NCBI GenBank assembly: GCA_944470555.2
Contig: OX104127.1
Coordinates: 66,859,646 to 66,923,645, forward strand
DNA from: Heterobilharzia americana
Lineage: Eukaryota; Platyhelminthes; Trematoda; Strigeidida; Schistosomatidae
Reading direction: 5' to 3'
Length of the DNA stretch: 64,000 bases
The position numbers and the translations under genes are program-made. The notes under the pieces are model-generated. The model saw only the letters and a program-made list of their open reading frames with translations, searched no databases and had not been told where the DNA came from. Below, piece by piece: positions 10,061 to 22,592 of this stretch; positions within the stretch are counted from its first letter, which is position 1, and each line of letters starts with the position of its first letter.

Positions 10061-10740
10061 TGATTGAAGCGTCAGTTCAGTAGACAAACGTCAGTTAACA
10101 ATTTATCCCTCAACAAACCCACCAATGCTGATGAGCTCGACTACGATGTTGAAATCACTCTAATCTGGCTTGTGACATTTAAAGATCAACCTGAGTGCTT
10201 TCTTACTACACATTTATTGTTCAGTAGTAAACTGAAGTTATTGTTAAAAATTTCCACTCTGTCCCATCCTGTCGCGTGATTGTATATGACAACATGCACG
10301 GCCGTGACTGACCTCTTTGCTAAATCTCTTATGTAAATTTTCAAGTAAGCAATGCTGTATCACCATGTGCTCTATCAAATAAACAACCTAATATGGAACT
10401 GTGTCATCAGGGTCTATCACTCTTTAGTTAGTTAGGTTTTTATGTTATGCTAACCTAAAGGATTGTAGTCAACTAGTATGACCTGTTTATTTGATCTTAT
10501 AGTGATTGAATGGAAATTAGTAGACCAAACTGTCTTATTCAATATCTTCAGTAGGATCATTCAGCTACCAAAGTGTATCTGCATGTAACTTGATAGGTTT
10601 AAACTCCAATGTAAATTAACCTTATTGAGAAAGTTACGTAGAGCTTCCGATGTTCATCTTTATATGATTGATGTGTTCACTGTATGTAAAAATATCAGAC
10701 TGAGTATAATTAACATGTCCAATTCATAGATGGAGCAACG
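10060..10740. other. intergenic, nothing recognised
   Basis: A 71-codon plus frame at 10,064-10,279 has no motif. It may be further PLE relic, since PLE sequence lies on both sides, but nothing diagnostic is visible. Confidence 0.3.
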
Positions 10741-11180
10741 GATGTTTTCTTAGCTTAGTCCCCCTTCAGTACACACTAAAATTGACAAAGAAATTCAGTT
10801 ACAGAATCTGATTATTTGTTTGGAAGATAAAATTGACAAGGAGTTGATGACTCTATGTACTATACTAATGGAAAATGGCTACCTAGATAAAATGATAAAG
10901 AAGCATATCATAACAAAAGTAGAATGAAAAGAAGTTACTACAGGTAGCAGAAAATCACTATACGGGTAAGATTTAAAATTGGTGTACTCAGTGAGCTATT
11001 AGTTCATAGAGCACATAGATCAATTTAAAGAACCGTCATTTTCAAAAAATTACGAATTACATTTTCCATATGCCTTACTTGTGACACCGAAACTGTAAGA
11101 ATAATTGCCTAGACTGGTCATTTCCTGTTGTGTTTATCAGTTCAACTGCTTCTATGTAGCTAGCCAGTCACATTGATTAC
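10740..11180 (+). mobile_element. PLE relic: linker and GIY-YIG start
   Basis: A broken plus-strand PLE. Near 10,765-10,925 the frame reads a linker typical of PLEs (ELMTLCTILMENGYLDKMI-like, the NGYP block). Near 11,130-11,165 another frame reads CVYQFNC then FYVASQSH, the GIY-YIG core with a lost Gly. Several frameshifts; dead. Confidence 0.55.
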
Positions 11181-11199
11181 TGCTGTAGGAATTTAATTT

Positions 11200-12985
11200 C
11201 TTGTGCTCATAAAATCCTTCTCGTTAACTTGTCAAAAGACACCGGGTGTGAATCTTGCATACTACAGAAAGGGTTTTTTTAAATTTGGATGAAACAACTC
11301 GAGTAATTTGTTCGAAAAAGTAAGTATTGTCGCTAAAAATACCTACACCTTACTCGGGATTAACAAATTCTCAAGCCTCGTAGCCGATGTAACCCTAATT
11401 TTTAACCTTCATATTACAGATATCTCCTCATCCCTGTCATATGGAAGGATTCTATTACATCTTCTCAGCCTATTCTTGTTTCCTGATATGTGTACCATTT
11501 AACTCAAACTACTTTTCTGCAAATTATCTATCTTTGCGTATCACATAAATACACAAGTATGAATATATAAATGAATTCACAGGTTCCATCACCCATTCCC
11601 TTTAAGATTACATTTTATTAGATTCCCATACGTTGTACAACTTGATCCACTGTTTTTACCAAAGTATTGTTATTTAACCGATCTTACATGCAAACTGCGT
11701 TACATTTCATTTCCCTTCTACTTGTGATAAAATGCTCATATGAATTACAATACACGAAATCTGCAGATTAGCCTGAAGCTGTCCATTAGTAGTATCTTAA
11801 GCTAATCCATGACACTTTTGTTGCAGAGATCAAACATTATGATCTTGGCTGAATGATTTCCAGAGGAAACCTTGTGAACACCATAGGATGGCAGTTGAAA
11901 AACTACTTAGCTGTGATAAATTTCGACGTTGACCATGAAATTTGAAAACTTTTTACAAATTAATAATCTTAGAATAATTCACTTTCAGCTTCAATCACAA
12001 TTATTCAGCGTTTTAGAATTTACCGTTATTCATTATCACTTACTTTTAACAAAAAAACTCTTTGGTATAAGTAATTTTGACCACTTAGTGTCAAATAAGA
12101 CATGAAATCGCTAATAAATGGGAGTTTTAAACATTGTATATTTCGGAAGTCATTGGTAGTTAGTAGACATATTTCCGATCATTTGTTCTGTTTATGTGCA
12201 AAAAGAATATAATCCGCGTGCTGATGTTTCCAGTCAAAAAGACTGACATAGCTGACACTTAAAACAATGAAATAAGAATAATAGAGACCACTTAGTATGA
12301 GAATGTCTATCCTGAGAAGTTCATCAGAAGTGCTACGGTAAAAGAGCTGGAGAATAGTGGCATCAGATGGTACCGATGAAACAATTATATTCAGCAAGAT
12401 GAAGTTGTAGAAACATTGACATTGAAGTTCAGAAGTCATGTGTCAAAAAATTTCTTTGCCTCATCACTATGGCTAAACTTTATTCCTCACTGTATTGTGT
12501 CAATGTAACTAAAGGATAGGCGATCGAGTTTTTGCCGACGTCTTTGTGTATCGGTAGTTTTAACTGCTTCTGTTGAGATAGTCACATGATTAGAAAGACC
12601 CAGCAAGTACATCATCGTTTCACTGAACCCTATCTCCTATTGTTAGGCAAAGGAAAAGTGAACTGCATCAAAAGCTCAAAATTCACCCATTTAGTAGATA
12701 CTGAGCATAAGACTGTCAGAACCTAAGCATTTATCATTCCTTACAAAGTGATGGTATCATAATACTGCAAGTTTTACGCCTCTGGGTTGCTAAGCGTAGT
12801 GAAAGTCATAAAAATCAAAATTTTCGAACTTAATATAAGGATTCAGAATATGTTTGTTTGATGCCTTCCACTTCTACGGTCTGCACTTTGAACTCCGATA
12901 CAATTGCAATAACTTCATTCCAGGTTACCCTGCTAAATATTATCTTTGTGTGTACTCTCATCATTGTCATAGTTCCACATAGTCT
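11200..12985. other. intergenic, nothing recognised
   Basis: Frames of 64 codons (plus, 11,308-11,502) and 86 codons (minus, 12,179-12,439) have no motif, no Cys or charge pattern and no convincing splice sites. No repeat identified. Confidence 0.35.
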
Positions 12986-13050
12986 TGATTCCCTTTACAG
13001 ATATACGATCTGGTCTCGAGCTGACGAGTCCCGAACAAAACGGAATACTC
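12985..13050 (+). mobile_element. S-alpha SINE 3' fragment with hammerhead core
   Basis: A short piece: CTGACGAGTCCCGAACAAAACGGAA. Core 1 and half of stem II survive; GAAAC is broken. It abuts the 5' end of the RTE copy at 13.05 kb, which probably inserted into it. Confidence 0.5.
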
Positions 13051-16000
13051 ATCTTCGAGCCTCGCCTAGTTTACAAGCCGGTCCTAAGCCCGGATAAAGA
13101 GGGACGGTTGGGCATACGGTTAGCAACCCTATAACGGAAAACAAATCCAATCGCTAACGAAACCTCAAAACACAAACAAAATATAAAAAATAAAAACAAA
13201 CTTTTTCCCCTCCGTAATCGGAGAGACGAAATGAAGCCGGCTGGTGAAAGGATTCGGGAAGCCAATTAGCCGGGCTGATGTGTCTTCTCACTCTCGATAA
13301 AAGCGAAAGTAAACGTGGGGACATGGAATGTCCGCACCATATGTGAACTTAGCAAGGCTGCCCAGATTGCCAAAATGATGAGAAGGTATGGCATCAAGGT
13401 GCCAAGCTAGGAATCTGAGAAAATAGATGGAATGGGAGTGGGTTCTGCAAACTGTCAACTAAAGGGTCAGTAATCTACTCCGATATTATCACCCACACGA
13501 CAGCCACGAGCACACTGAGTTTTCAAGTGGCTATTATGATGACCCCAACAGCATCGAAGGCTCTCATGCAGTGGGAAACAGTCTCTTCATGCAGGATCAT
13601 AACAACAAGGTTCAACTCAAAAGGAAGGAAGGTCACAATCATACAATGCTATGCTATGCCCCTACAAATAATGCAGATAAAGAGAAGAAGAAGGAATTCT
13701 ACAGATAACTGCAATCAGTACTGGACAAGACTTCAGCTGGCGACATCAAATTCATTCTAAGGGGTGACGGCAGACAAAACAGGAAGAGAACGAATCATGG
13801 TGAAATGAATGAGAACGGAGAACTGTTTGCAGATTTCTGTGCATTCAACGATTTGTAATTGGAGGCAGTATGTACAAACACAAGGATATTCACAAAGTGA
13901 CATGGACTTCACCGGATGGACACTCTACACTAAAAATCAGATCGACTTCATCTCAATGTGGAAAAAGTGGAGACGCAGTCAGCCTGCTTGACACAAGGTC
14001 AAGAAGGGGAGCAGACGTAGGTTCAGATCACTCACTGTCTAGTGCACGGAACCTTCAAAATCGAGTTGAAGGCCTTCAGAGAAATTGGTGACAGACCACA
14101 GTTCAAGTTCAACACCCACCCAGAAACTGAACTGAAGGACGAAACTACAAAGGACATCTTCACGTCAGCTAGTCATCAGGAAAAATGAAACGGGAGACAT
14201 TGAGCAACGTCCTTGAAGGGACCTGTGTGGAAGAGAACTGAAATTCTTTGAAAGAGGTTTGGAAAGAAACCTGCATAACTGTGCTAGGAAGGAAGAAGAA
14301 GCAAGGCAAGGAATGGGCAAAGAAGTGGAGAAGAGTACACGGAAAGACAAAAGACACTTCTGCGACACATTGGCAAGTGAAGCAGAACAGGCTGCTGGTA
14401 GGAGAGACCTGACAACATTGTACCAAATGGCCAGGTTATTTGCCGTCTGGGAAGAAAACAACACAGAAGAAATCAATGAGAGGTAGTGAAGGTAACTCGT
14501 TTAGAAATACCCCCAGCAACGGCAGAAGTACATAAGAACACAGGCCCTCCGACAAAAGCAGAAGTGAAGTCCTGAATGCTATAAAACTGCTGAAATACAG
14601 GAAGGCAGCAGGACCAGATGGAATTCCACCAGAAGCACTGAAAACAGACTTAGAGACAACAGCGAACATGCTCACACCACTATTACAGAAGGTTTGGAAG
14701 GAAGGAAGGAAAGGTACCTGCCGGTCGATTGTCAAACTCTCAAAGAAGGGAGACCTGAGTGTTTGCTAGAACTGGCGTGGAATCATGCTGCTGTCCCTGT
14801 TCACCCCGAGTAAGCAAATTATTATGCTGCATCATCCTGGAGAGACCAAAAGATGCGATGGATTCAAAACTACGACCGGAACAGGCTGGCTCACAGGCTT
14901 CAGGAAGAACAAATCATTTGCGGATCAAATTGCAACGCCGTGCTACATATCATCATAGAACAGAGTACAGAATGGCAGTTAACTCTCTACCTTAACTTTA
15001 TCAACGAAAATGCCTTTGATAGCATCGACCGAGAAATAATTTGGCAACTGCCACAATGCTACGGAATACCACAAACCTTTATCAACCTCATTCAACAGCT
15101 ATATGAAGACGCCATGTGCCAAGTAATTCACAAAGGAAAGCTAAGTGACGCCTTTGAAGTGAAGACAGGAGACAGGAGTAAGACAAGGCTCCCTACCATC
15201 ACCCATCATCTCCCTGATTGTGGTGGACTAAACTGGATCATGCAGCAAACCGTGAGGAGTGAGAAGGTGGGCATACGCTGGACCGATGAAAAAACCTTAG
15301 AAGATTTGGATTTCGCCACCGATGACGATTTATGTCTATTGTCGCACAAACTTCAAGATCTACAGGTGGAAGCTAACAAGTTGACAGAAGAGGCAGGGTG
15401 AGGCAGTGAAGACGGGACTTCAAGTGAACGTAGAGAAGACGTAGGTGATGAAGATACCCAACCAACACCATCAACGACAACAACAAGCACCAATCACCAT
15501 GAACGGCAGAAATCTAAAGGAAGTTGTCTCTTTCACCCACCTAGGCAGGGAAGCATCGTTCTAACTACAGGCGGTGGCACAGACGAGGATATCACAACCA
15601 GGATCGGAAAGAAAGAAAGACAGGATTTCACCAATCTGAAATCAGTGTGGAAAACTACTGCACTCAGCATAAAGAACAAGATCAGGATTTCCAACACTAA
15701 TGTCAGCCAACTCAGTGCTTCTATATGGTTCAGACACTTTGGGTGTCACGAAAACCACCTCCAACAAACTACAGACATTCATCAACAGATGCCTACACTA
15801 GAAACTGACATTGAAGATCAGATGAATTGCCAGAAAGAATAAGCAACAAGGAACTCACTGTGGCTGGCTGGCAGGCAGGCTGGCAACAAACCAACCAAGG
15901 ACCTATCACTCAACAAGTATGCAGTGGAAGAAAGTGGAGATTGATTGGGCATACACTGAGAAGGTTGATTGGGGACATCAGGCATCAGACCGGGCCAGGC

Positions 16001-16215
16001 GAGGCCAGGCGAGGCCAGGCCGTTGAGTGTAATCCGGAGGGGAATTGACGAGTTGGGCATGTGAGTCGAGGGTGATATGGAGGAGATGATGTGAGGAAGA
16101 AATGAAAGGTTGTGGGCAGATTTGGTCCCAGGTTCAAAAGAGAACAGAGAAGAGTGTAATGGAGGTGTGCTACTGAAGCCTTATGTTCCACTAGGAACCC
16201 AAAGGAAAAAATTAG
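13050..16215 (+). mobile_element. RTE retrotransposon, long but broken (copy R2)
   Basis: Plus strand, nearly full length: 5' UTR (13,050-13,310), endonuclease (13,310-14,060), linker, RT (about 14,560-15,660), and a 3' UTR ending near 16,215 with CCACTAGGAACCCAAAGG. Visible protein blocks include GTWNVRT (about 13,320), NQIDFIS (about 13,938), PDGIPPEAL (about 14,616), EQAGSQ (about 14,881), and the AFDSIDREIIWQL and IPQTFINLIQQLYED blocks (15,008-15,106). The catalytic YADD block is represented only by DFATDDDLCLLSH (about 15,310), and the usual GVRQGCLLSP block is altered to a TRLPTITHH reading. Many frameshifts. Copy R4 at 22.6 kb shares these lesions. Confidence 0.85.
14853..15401 (+). 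pseudogene. RTE reverse transcriptase core, decayed ORF
   Basis: 182 residues from the RT domain of copy R2. It contains NENAFDSIDREIIWQL (the first catalytic Asp block, in AFDSID), IPQTFINLIQQLYED and LSDAFEVKTG. Then comes a scrambled stretch where functional RTEs read GVRQGCLLSP, followed by WIMQQTVRSEKVG and LEDLDFATDDDLCLLSHK, the degenerate second catalytic motif (FADD expected). The frame start is arbitrary: the real ORF begins at about 13.3 kb but is interrupted. Nearly the same residues recur at 22,615-22,878, so the defects predate the duplication or amplification. Confidence 0.8.
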
Positions 16216-16329
16216 AATAGTGGAGTGTATTGGTGGTACGTACACACACCAACTCATAGAAGTAATATGGAACAGGATGGGGTAGCTGTTTTAAACCTGT
16301 TATGTAGTTGAATATCGAGACAGATAGGT

Positions 16330-16940
16330 CCCATTGAATCAACGCCTGAAACTTGTAGCTAGAATTATTATTTCAACTGCATGCGGGATTCTTTCATTAC
16401 TAAGACTAAAAGGAATGGAGAGTTCCTGAACTAAAAAGGTGAATTCCACTTTAATTGATTTATTAGTTGCAGCACACAGTGGAACAGTATTGTTTACCAG
16501 ATTACACCTCCGACACAATTTAATGTCCACAGTCATATCAAAACAACTAACTCCACAACTCTGAGACACAGTTTATATGGTTCTAATTTTCTCGTCTTCT
16601 TTGTGGTATAGATAGTAGGATTTTCCACAGAACATCTGTGTAGCATGTATTAGGTTTTGATTTGATAAACAATGATACCGTCATCAATCTCTAATTTCTA
16701 TTAGATACGTTTCCAGGAATGTCATTCTGTCACAAAGAAAGCAAGATAATTTGGACTATACATTCCATGTCTTAAAGTAGTGGAGTTGGTTGTCTAGATA
16801 TAACTTTGGATAATAAATTGTGACCAAAACATATTCGAGTGAATAATACCGTTCCTTCACTGTGTAACTCATCTAATAAATCAAATAAAGTGGAATTACG
16901 TTCTGCTTCAATGCCAAATTTTACTCTCATACTAAAAAAA
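16330..16940. mobile_element. PLE family B terminal repeats, internally deleted
   Basis: An inverted copy of the family B end lies at about 16,440-16,560 (the GGAACAGTATTGTTTACC region) and a direct copy at about 16,760-16,930 (GGATAATAAATTGTGAC, then CCGTTCCTTCACTGTGTAAC). In the intact-order element at 42.2-43.9 kb these two ends flank the RT/endonuclease ORF; here only about 200 bases lie between them. Both copies are diverged. Confidence 0.5.
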
Positions 16941-17640
16941 AGTGTTTTTGAGCTTTGTGATTGCGTTGATTTGATTACTAAAAATAAATTACATTCCAGT
17001 AGGCCTTAAGCAATTAATTATCAGTGTATTGTTTTATTCCCTGTCCAATAATTTGGAATTATATTTTAACATACTGTACAAGTCATACTTTTATATGAAC
17101 TTGAGACTTCCTGTTTACCTAGCACATCCTTGGGACCATTAGCATTCATTCGATATTTGCAGAGAACATGTTATACACTTGAATTGATTGACATCTTATG
17201 CAATTTTGTCCTCATAATGTGAACATGTTTTGTACTTTTAAAAGTCCTTGCTAAAAAGGTTAGACTAGGGAAAGTGATACATGCCTGGTACAGAGTTTTT
17301 GAAGATATTTTTCAGTTTACAAAAGAAATGAAGACAACAAATTAAGCAGTCGTTTTTACTTATTCTTGAGCTGCTCACTAGAATGAATTTGAGGTATCTC
17401 TTGGTAAGGATTCTAGAAAACTTACCGCCTAACTGACTGAGACTGGAAATCTAAATTATCACAGCAATGTCTGCTGCTTCTGGAGCTAATAAAAACGAAG
17501 TGGACGAGGTAGTGGTTTTGAAACTCGATGATTCTTAACTTGATGTCATTCATGCGGTGTGGTAAGCATCAAAATTTATGAATTAGTATGTGACGGAAAA
17601 TCACCTTCACAATTCCAAACTACTCACGATTCATGAAATT
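16940..17640. other. intergenic, nothing firmly recognised
   Basis: A short plus frame at 17,468-17,542 begins MSAASGANKNEVDEVVVLKL and stops soon. It could be a first-exon relic, but no donor site fits clearly. Confidence 0.3.
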
Positions 17641-17654
17641 AAAAAATGCTTCAG

Positions 17655-17820
17655 AGCTATATGAAGTCGCTCTTCATGGGGTCACCAAGCCTGGTGATGA
17701 AACTTCAAGGATCAAATACGAGACCTTGGAAAACATTGAACATTTGTCCGAACGACGTAACGCAATAACCGAGTACAAGCTGGCAATAATATATGACTTA
17801 GGTAGGTGAAACTCAGCTAG
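17655..17820 (+). mobile_element. PLE 3' tail fragment
   Basis: The block around 17,680-17,706 (GGTCACCAAGCCTGGTGATGAAAC) is a PLE tail motif also found at 22,478-22,523 and 45,365-45,405. Sequence before it (TTCCAAACTACTCACGATTC) may be ORF remains. The second half of a small hammerhead (TGATGAAAC) is present; the first core is not. Confidence 0.4.
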
Positions 17821-18149
17821 AATTCAGTTTATTTATTTGGAAATTGGTTGTCTAGTCTAATGAGGTACTCTTTATTTATTCCAGCATTTTATTTTATGTA
17901 GTACTAACTATCACATTGACTGCTTGGTGGAAAGTAACCAACTTCATGTTATCGAGTCCTAATCACTGAACGAGTTCCAATGATCATCTGAAAATGCGGC
18001 TACCAAGCTTAGAAATTCCACATATTTTCGGTGATACGTGATTTGTTATGAGACTCGGAAGGTGAGACTTCACCCTTAGGAAAAATGCTGATGTTGGGGG
18101 GAAGGTTTAAAATTGGGGTGGTGGAGATATCCCGCATTGTTTCGTTATG

Positions 18150-18150
<1 letters not shown>
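17820..18150. other. intergenic, nothing recognised
   Basis: About 330 bases without a supported feature. Confidence 0.35.
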
Positions 18151-19070
<920 letters not shown>

Positions 19071-19074
19071 TCGA

Positions 19075-19775
19075 TAACCGTTAACCCCTAAGAGTTGAAT
19101 GGAATGAAATTATTTTAATCTAATTAGCTTTGTTTCATTATTCTGTACAGTACAATAGATTATAGATTGATGATATATTCTTTTTGTGTCTAAGTGATAA
19201 TTGTGTTCACTTGTATAGATTTTCAATAATTAAGAATCATGCACACAATTCATGCATTTGAGATCTGGTATATATGAATAACTAGACAGTGAAGCATATC
19301 AGGATGAAATGTGATTCAATATTAGATTTGAAACTATTCAATAATATACAAGCAGATCACTGATGGAATCCAGGACCTCCAAGTCTCATAGTGAGAGTTG
19401 AAGATTAGTAAGTGGTTATACAAGGGATTCTAAAATATTTCTAGTGGTAGTGTTTGTAGAGGGCTAGTATCATGAGAAGTTGAATCATACTACAAATAAT
19501 TTCATGTCGAAAAAAATATTTTTTTGTCAATTGACTGATCAAAAATTATGGGAGAGTTTTACAGTTCTTTAGATATATTGAAGTTACAGTAAAGAAAATG
19601 ATGGAATTCGAGCTTCATTCTATGTCATTGGGTGCAAAAGTTTACATCAAATCTCGCTCTTGCTAAAGCACTTCTTCCAAGTCATAAAGCCAATGCTTTT
19701 AAGGCCATAATTTTCAAAACCTGGAGCCTTCTTATGGTTTAAGCCTTTAATAAACATGTTCCACAGCTATATTAT
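19075..19775. other. intergenic, nothing recognised
   Basis: AT-rich; no supported gene or repeat. Confidence 0.35.
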
Positions 19776-19779
19776 GCGA

Positions 19780-20150
19780 TGAACGGAATTCTGACCGGCG
19801 GTTGGATATATCACCCACACCATTAAGGGTGTAAGGTGGAAAAAGTCAGACAAGTGCTTTTTATCCTTACCAGGATTTCTTCAGACAATTACGCATCAGG
19901 ACTGCTCTGACTTTCCAAGTAAGTGAAGGAGTCAACGCGTTCAATTGTTTCACTTCTTATACTCAGTTTGAGTACAGACGTAAACTAGTTACAAATAAAC
20001 CCTTTGCATTTGTAAGTTGAAAAATGCATCCGAAACATTCTAAAACAGTCACTTAAAGTGTGTGAACGACTGTGAATCTCCTTAGCGTTGCCTCCTAATA
20101 ATACTGTGTCGTTTGGATTGCCTACGTCAATTACATTGTCTCCTGCGAGA
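19780..20150 (-). mobile_element. CR1-like LINE RT C-terminal relic
   Basis: The minus strand reads, with frameshifts, ETIERVDSFTYLES, then LSEEILVRIKS and TIRRLQVL, matching the post-catalytic RT block of CR1-like LINEs (VDxFTYLGS...SDEIxxRIxKA). Compare 41.17 kb and 51.07 kb. No ends are visible. Confidence 0.55.
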
Positions 20151-20915
20151 AGGTCAATACTTGTGAAATCACATTATAATAGGGAAATCTCCATAATTAG
20201 GTTTATAACAAAGTACGACTGAGGACAACACACATCCTCAATGAAAATTACTCACAGTAAATAGCTGACCTTCTAAGTTACTCTATAGTCAAACGTAACC
20301 TCCAGTGTGTGGATCTGGCAGGCAGTAGATCGCTAGATATTTGATTCCAAATGTGTACGACGGAAATAGCATTGTGTTCTTTTAATAGGAATGATCGATA
20401 TCACATTGTCTGTAGTTTAGTTTCTAAGACTGACAGTATATCTACTTACGAATCTAAGATTACATGGGGAGCATATTGCCTGTATGGAAGTAGGCTAGAC
20501 CAAGGGGCATTAATTCTAGACAATGACTCAATGCAAGTGTGAGCATCAGAATGAGGCAATGATAACATCAGTAACCATCATCTACCTGGATACCTGTTTC
20601 AATCCATGTTGTACAGTTATAGAAGCAAAGAGCTGTAGACATCAGTATTCGATAAGTAAGCCTTCTGGGGAATAATTTATTCTTATTTAGTCAAGTCCGG
20701 TCAGTGAATTTGTAATATAAATGTTTTGTAGTGAACTGGATAGTAGATCATACCAATTACCTTTGTAATACTGGATTAAAATCTAATTCCTGCCACTTTC
20801 TGATCGCTTTCAATTCGTTGTATCATTTGCCCAGCGCTCCTGATTTATAAATAGACGATTTTTTCATGTACACTTGCACATAATAGTTGTTTCGATAACC
20901 ATCTGTTTTTTCGCT
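20150..20915. other. intergenic, nothing firmly recognised
   Basis: A 63-codon plus frame (20,351-20,542) has no motif. It could belong to the gene whose possible last exon lies at 20,929-21,115, but I cannot connect them. Confidence 0.3.
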
Positions 20916-20928
20916 AAAATTACTTGAG

Positions 20929-21115
20929 AAGTAAAAGTGTGTTATCGAACACAGATGACAGGTTATTCGCCTGGCAGTCTGTAGAAAACAACACCAATGA
21001 ACTGCTATTGAACTTTGTTCAGTTGATCCTTGATAGTGGCTTTTATACAAATGCCCCAGTCCCTAAAGGATGGAGTAGTCAACTGATTATAGGTTTTTGC
21101 TCTGATGCAGCATAA
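20929..21115 (+). CDS. possible host terminal exon, unidentified
   Basis: A plus frame of about 60 codons ending at TAA 21,113-21,115, with ordinary protein-like composition (NTDDRLFAW, NNTNELLLNFVQLILDSG, VPKGWSSQLIIGFC) unlike the repeats around it. There is no ATG at the start. The frame opens just after an in-frame stop and a pyrimidine-rich stretch (ATCTGTTTTTTCGCT) with several AG dinucleotides at 20,927-20,936, which would suit a splice acceptor. I read it as a possible 3' exon with the stop codon. Function unknown; no domain recognised. A (TA)n run begins about 40 bases downstream. It could equally be a chance frame. Confidence 0.3.
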
Positions 21116-21154
21116 ATATGCATCAAATATGAAATACTGTTTAGAAAGTACAGT

Positions 21155-21155
<1 letters not shown>

Positions 21156-21208
<53 letters not shown>
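21156..21208. repeat. (TA)n microsatellite
   Basis: About 26 TA units between a possible exon and a PLE relic. Confidence 0.95.
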
Positions 21209-21210
<2 letters not shown>

Positions 21211-21229
21211 GAAAGGTTTGGTATTTTCC

Positions 21230-21830
21230 GAACTCTAAAGTTTTTTCTTAGATGCTTCACCGGTAGGAAAGGCAGATTCATCAGCAATCATTCCCTAAAA
21301 ATGTGGAGCGTTCTCATGTTCGATGAATGCTTATATATTCGGCTTGTTAGTAGGGAGTAGCTTCGCCTACTCTTCTTATCAGAGGTTGAGCTTTATAGCT
21401 GCCTGATTACCGATTTTGTCTGATTTGTTTCTAGTTGGGTGACTCCTTCCTAGTAGTCCGTATATTGGATCGATGTCCACATGTCTGTTGGTCGTCATTT
21501 GTTTGAAGTAACATCTTTCCAGAAATTCTCTTGTCGTTTCCCAGCCTACTCGTTGTAGAATTTCCACATTGTCTCAATCGACGTTTTGGTTGTGTTTATC
21601 TACATGCACTGAAATCAGTGATGACATATTGTGTAGTTTGACTGCAAGTTGATTCTCATGAAGTCTTCGGGCTATTCAACGGCTGCATCAACCAACATTT
21701 TGATGTTAACAGTCCTTGAAAGCACTTTGTAGATCATACTAGTCTCGTATTTTTTGAATAATACTTCCCTTAGCTTGAATAATGTGCTCTGTAGGTATGT
21801 GGTTGTTTCATGTGTGACAATGATACCAAC
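21230..21830 (-). mobile_element. PLE relic, C-terminal endonuclease region (minus)
   Basis: The minus strand carries the end of a PLE GIY-YIG domain. A 62-codon frame (21,379-21,567) reads VEILQRVGWETTREFLERC, with the FLE acidic block, then HVDIDPIYGLL. Upstream, broken frames give a MIYKV-like start, ARRLHENQL and DKHNQNVD, the family His region. Frameshifts throughout. Confidence 0.6.
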
Positions 21831-22039
21831 TGACTGGAGTAAGGGATTAGCGGTTTTTAAGACATCTTTGATTTACGGCAAAGTGATTCTTGTACGTAGG
21901 TTGAGTCAGAGATGATAAGATGATAACTGAGTCTGTCTTCGAATTCACTTGCTTTGATAATCGCAAAAGTATCACAATGGGATATCTGTCTTTTGCAGTC
22001 ATTCCATAGTCAAACATAAAGTATGGATTCCTTACGTCA

Positions 22040-22530
22040 ACGAAACGTAACTTGGAAAACTCGTTTAATCTCGTCAACCTAACCTTTGAAGGCATTTGGT
22101 TCACAAAAGAAGAAGAAAGGAACAAAGTAGCGTTCCTAGACGTTCTTCTCCGTAGACCAGATGGTGGAGCCTTACAAAATCAAGTGTAGACAAAAGCGAC
22201 ATACACAAACCAAGTTTCTTGACTACAGTAGTAAAAACTCAACTTCTCGTCATAAGAGTAGTGTAGCAACTTTATTTGCATGTGACAAGACTTAATGCAT
22301 CACTCAACAACTGCCAAATTCAGAAGTAAATTACCTTTAAAAAGTGTTCAGAGCCATTTTTGTATCCAGTTAACTTCATGAAGAAATGACTTTCACAAAG
22401 TAGTAAGGCTAAACATCAGCAAATATCCTTCACAAACATTCATGCAAGTTGAAAATGTTTCACATCCTCATGGAGTAAATGCTGATGAAGTCGTCTAGCC
22501 CGGTAATGAAACTTTCATTAACAGACCTGA
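22040..22530 (+). mobile_element. PLE relic, RT C-terminus and tail motif (plus)
   Basis: The plus strand reads KEEERNKVAFLDVLLRRPDGG near 22,103-22,165, the PLE LPFLDxLxxR...DG block after the RT active site. Decayed YRKPT-equivalent codons follow, then a tail motif at 22,478-22,523 with CTGATGA and GAAAC, flanked by a short AATG/CATT pairing: a possible minimal hammerhead. It faces the minus-strand relic at 21.2-21.8 kb. Confidence 0.6.
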
Positions 22531-22592
22531 AAGTTTGGAGAATTCCAAACCTTTGTCTTAAATATATTTATTTACACATGTTTATATCATGA

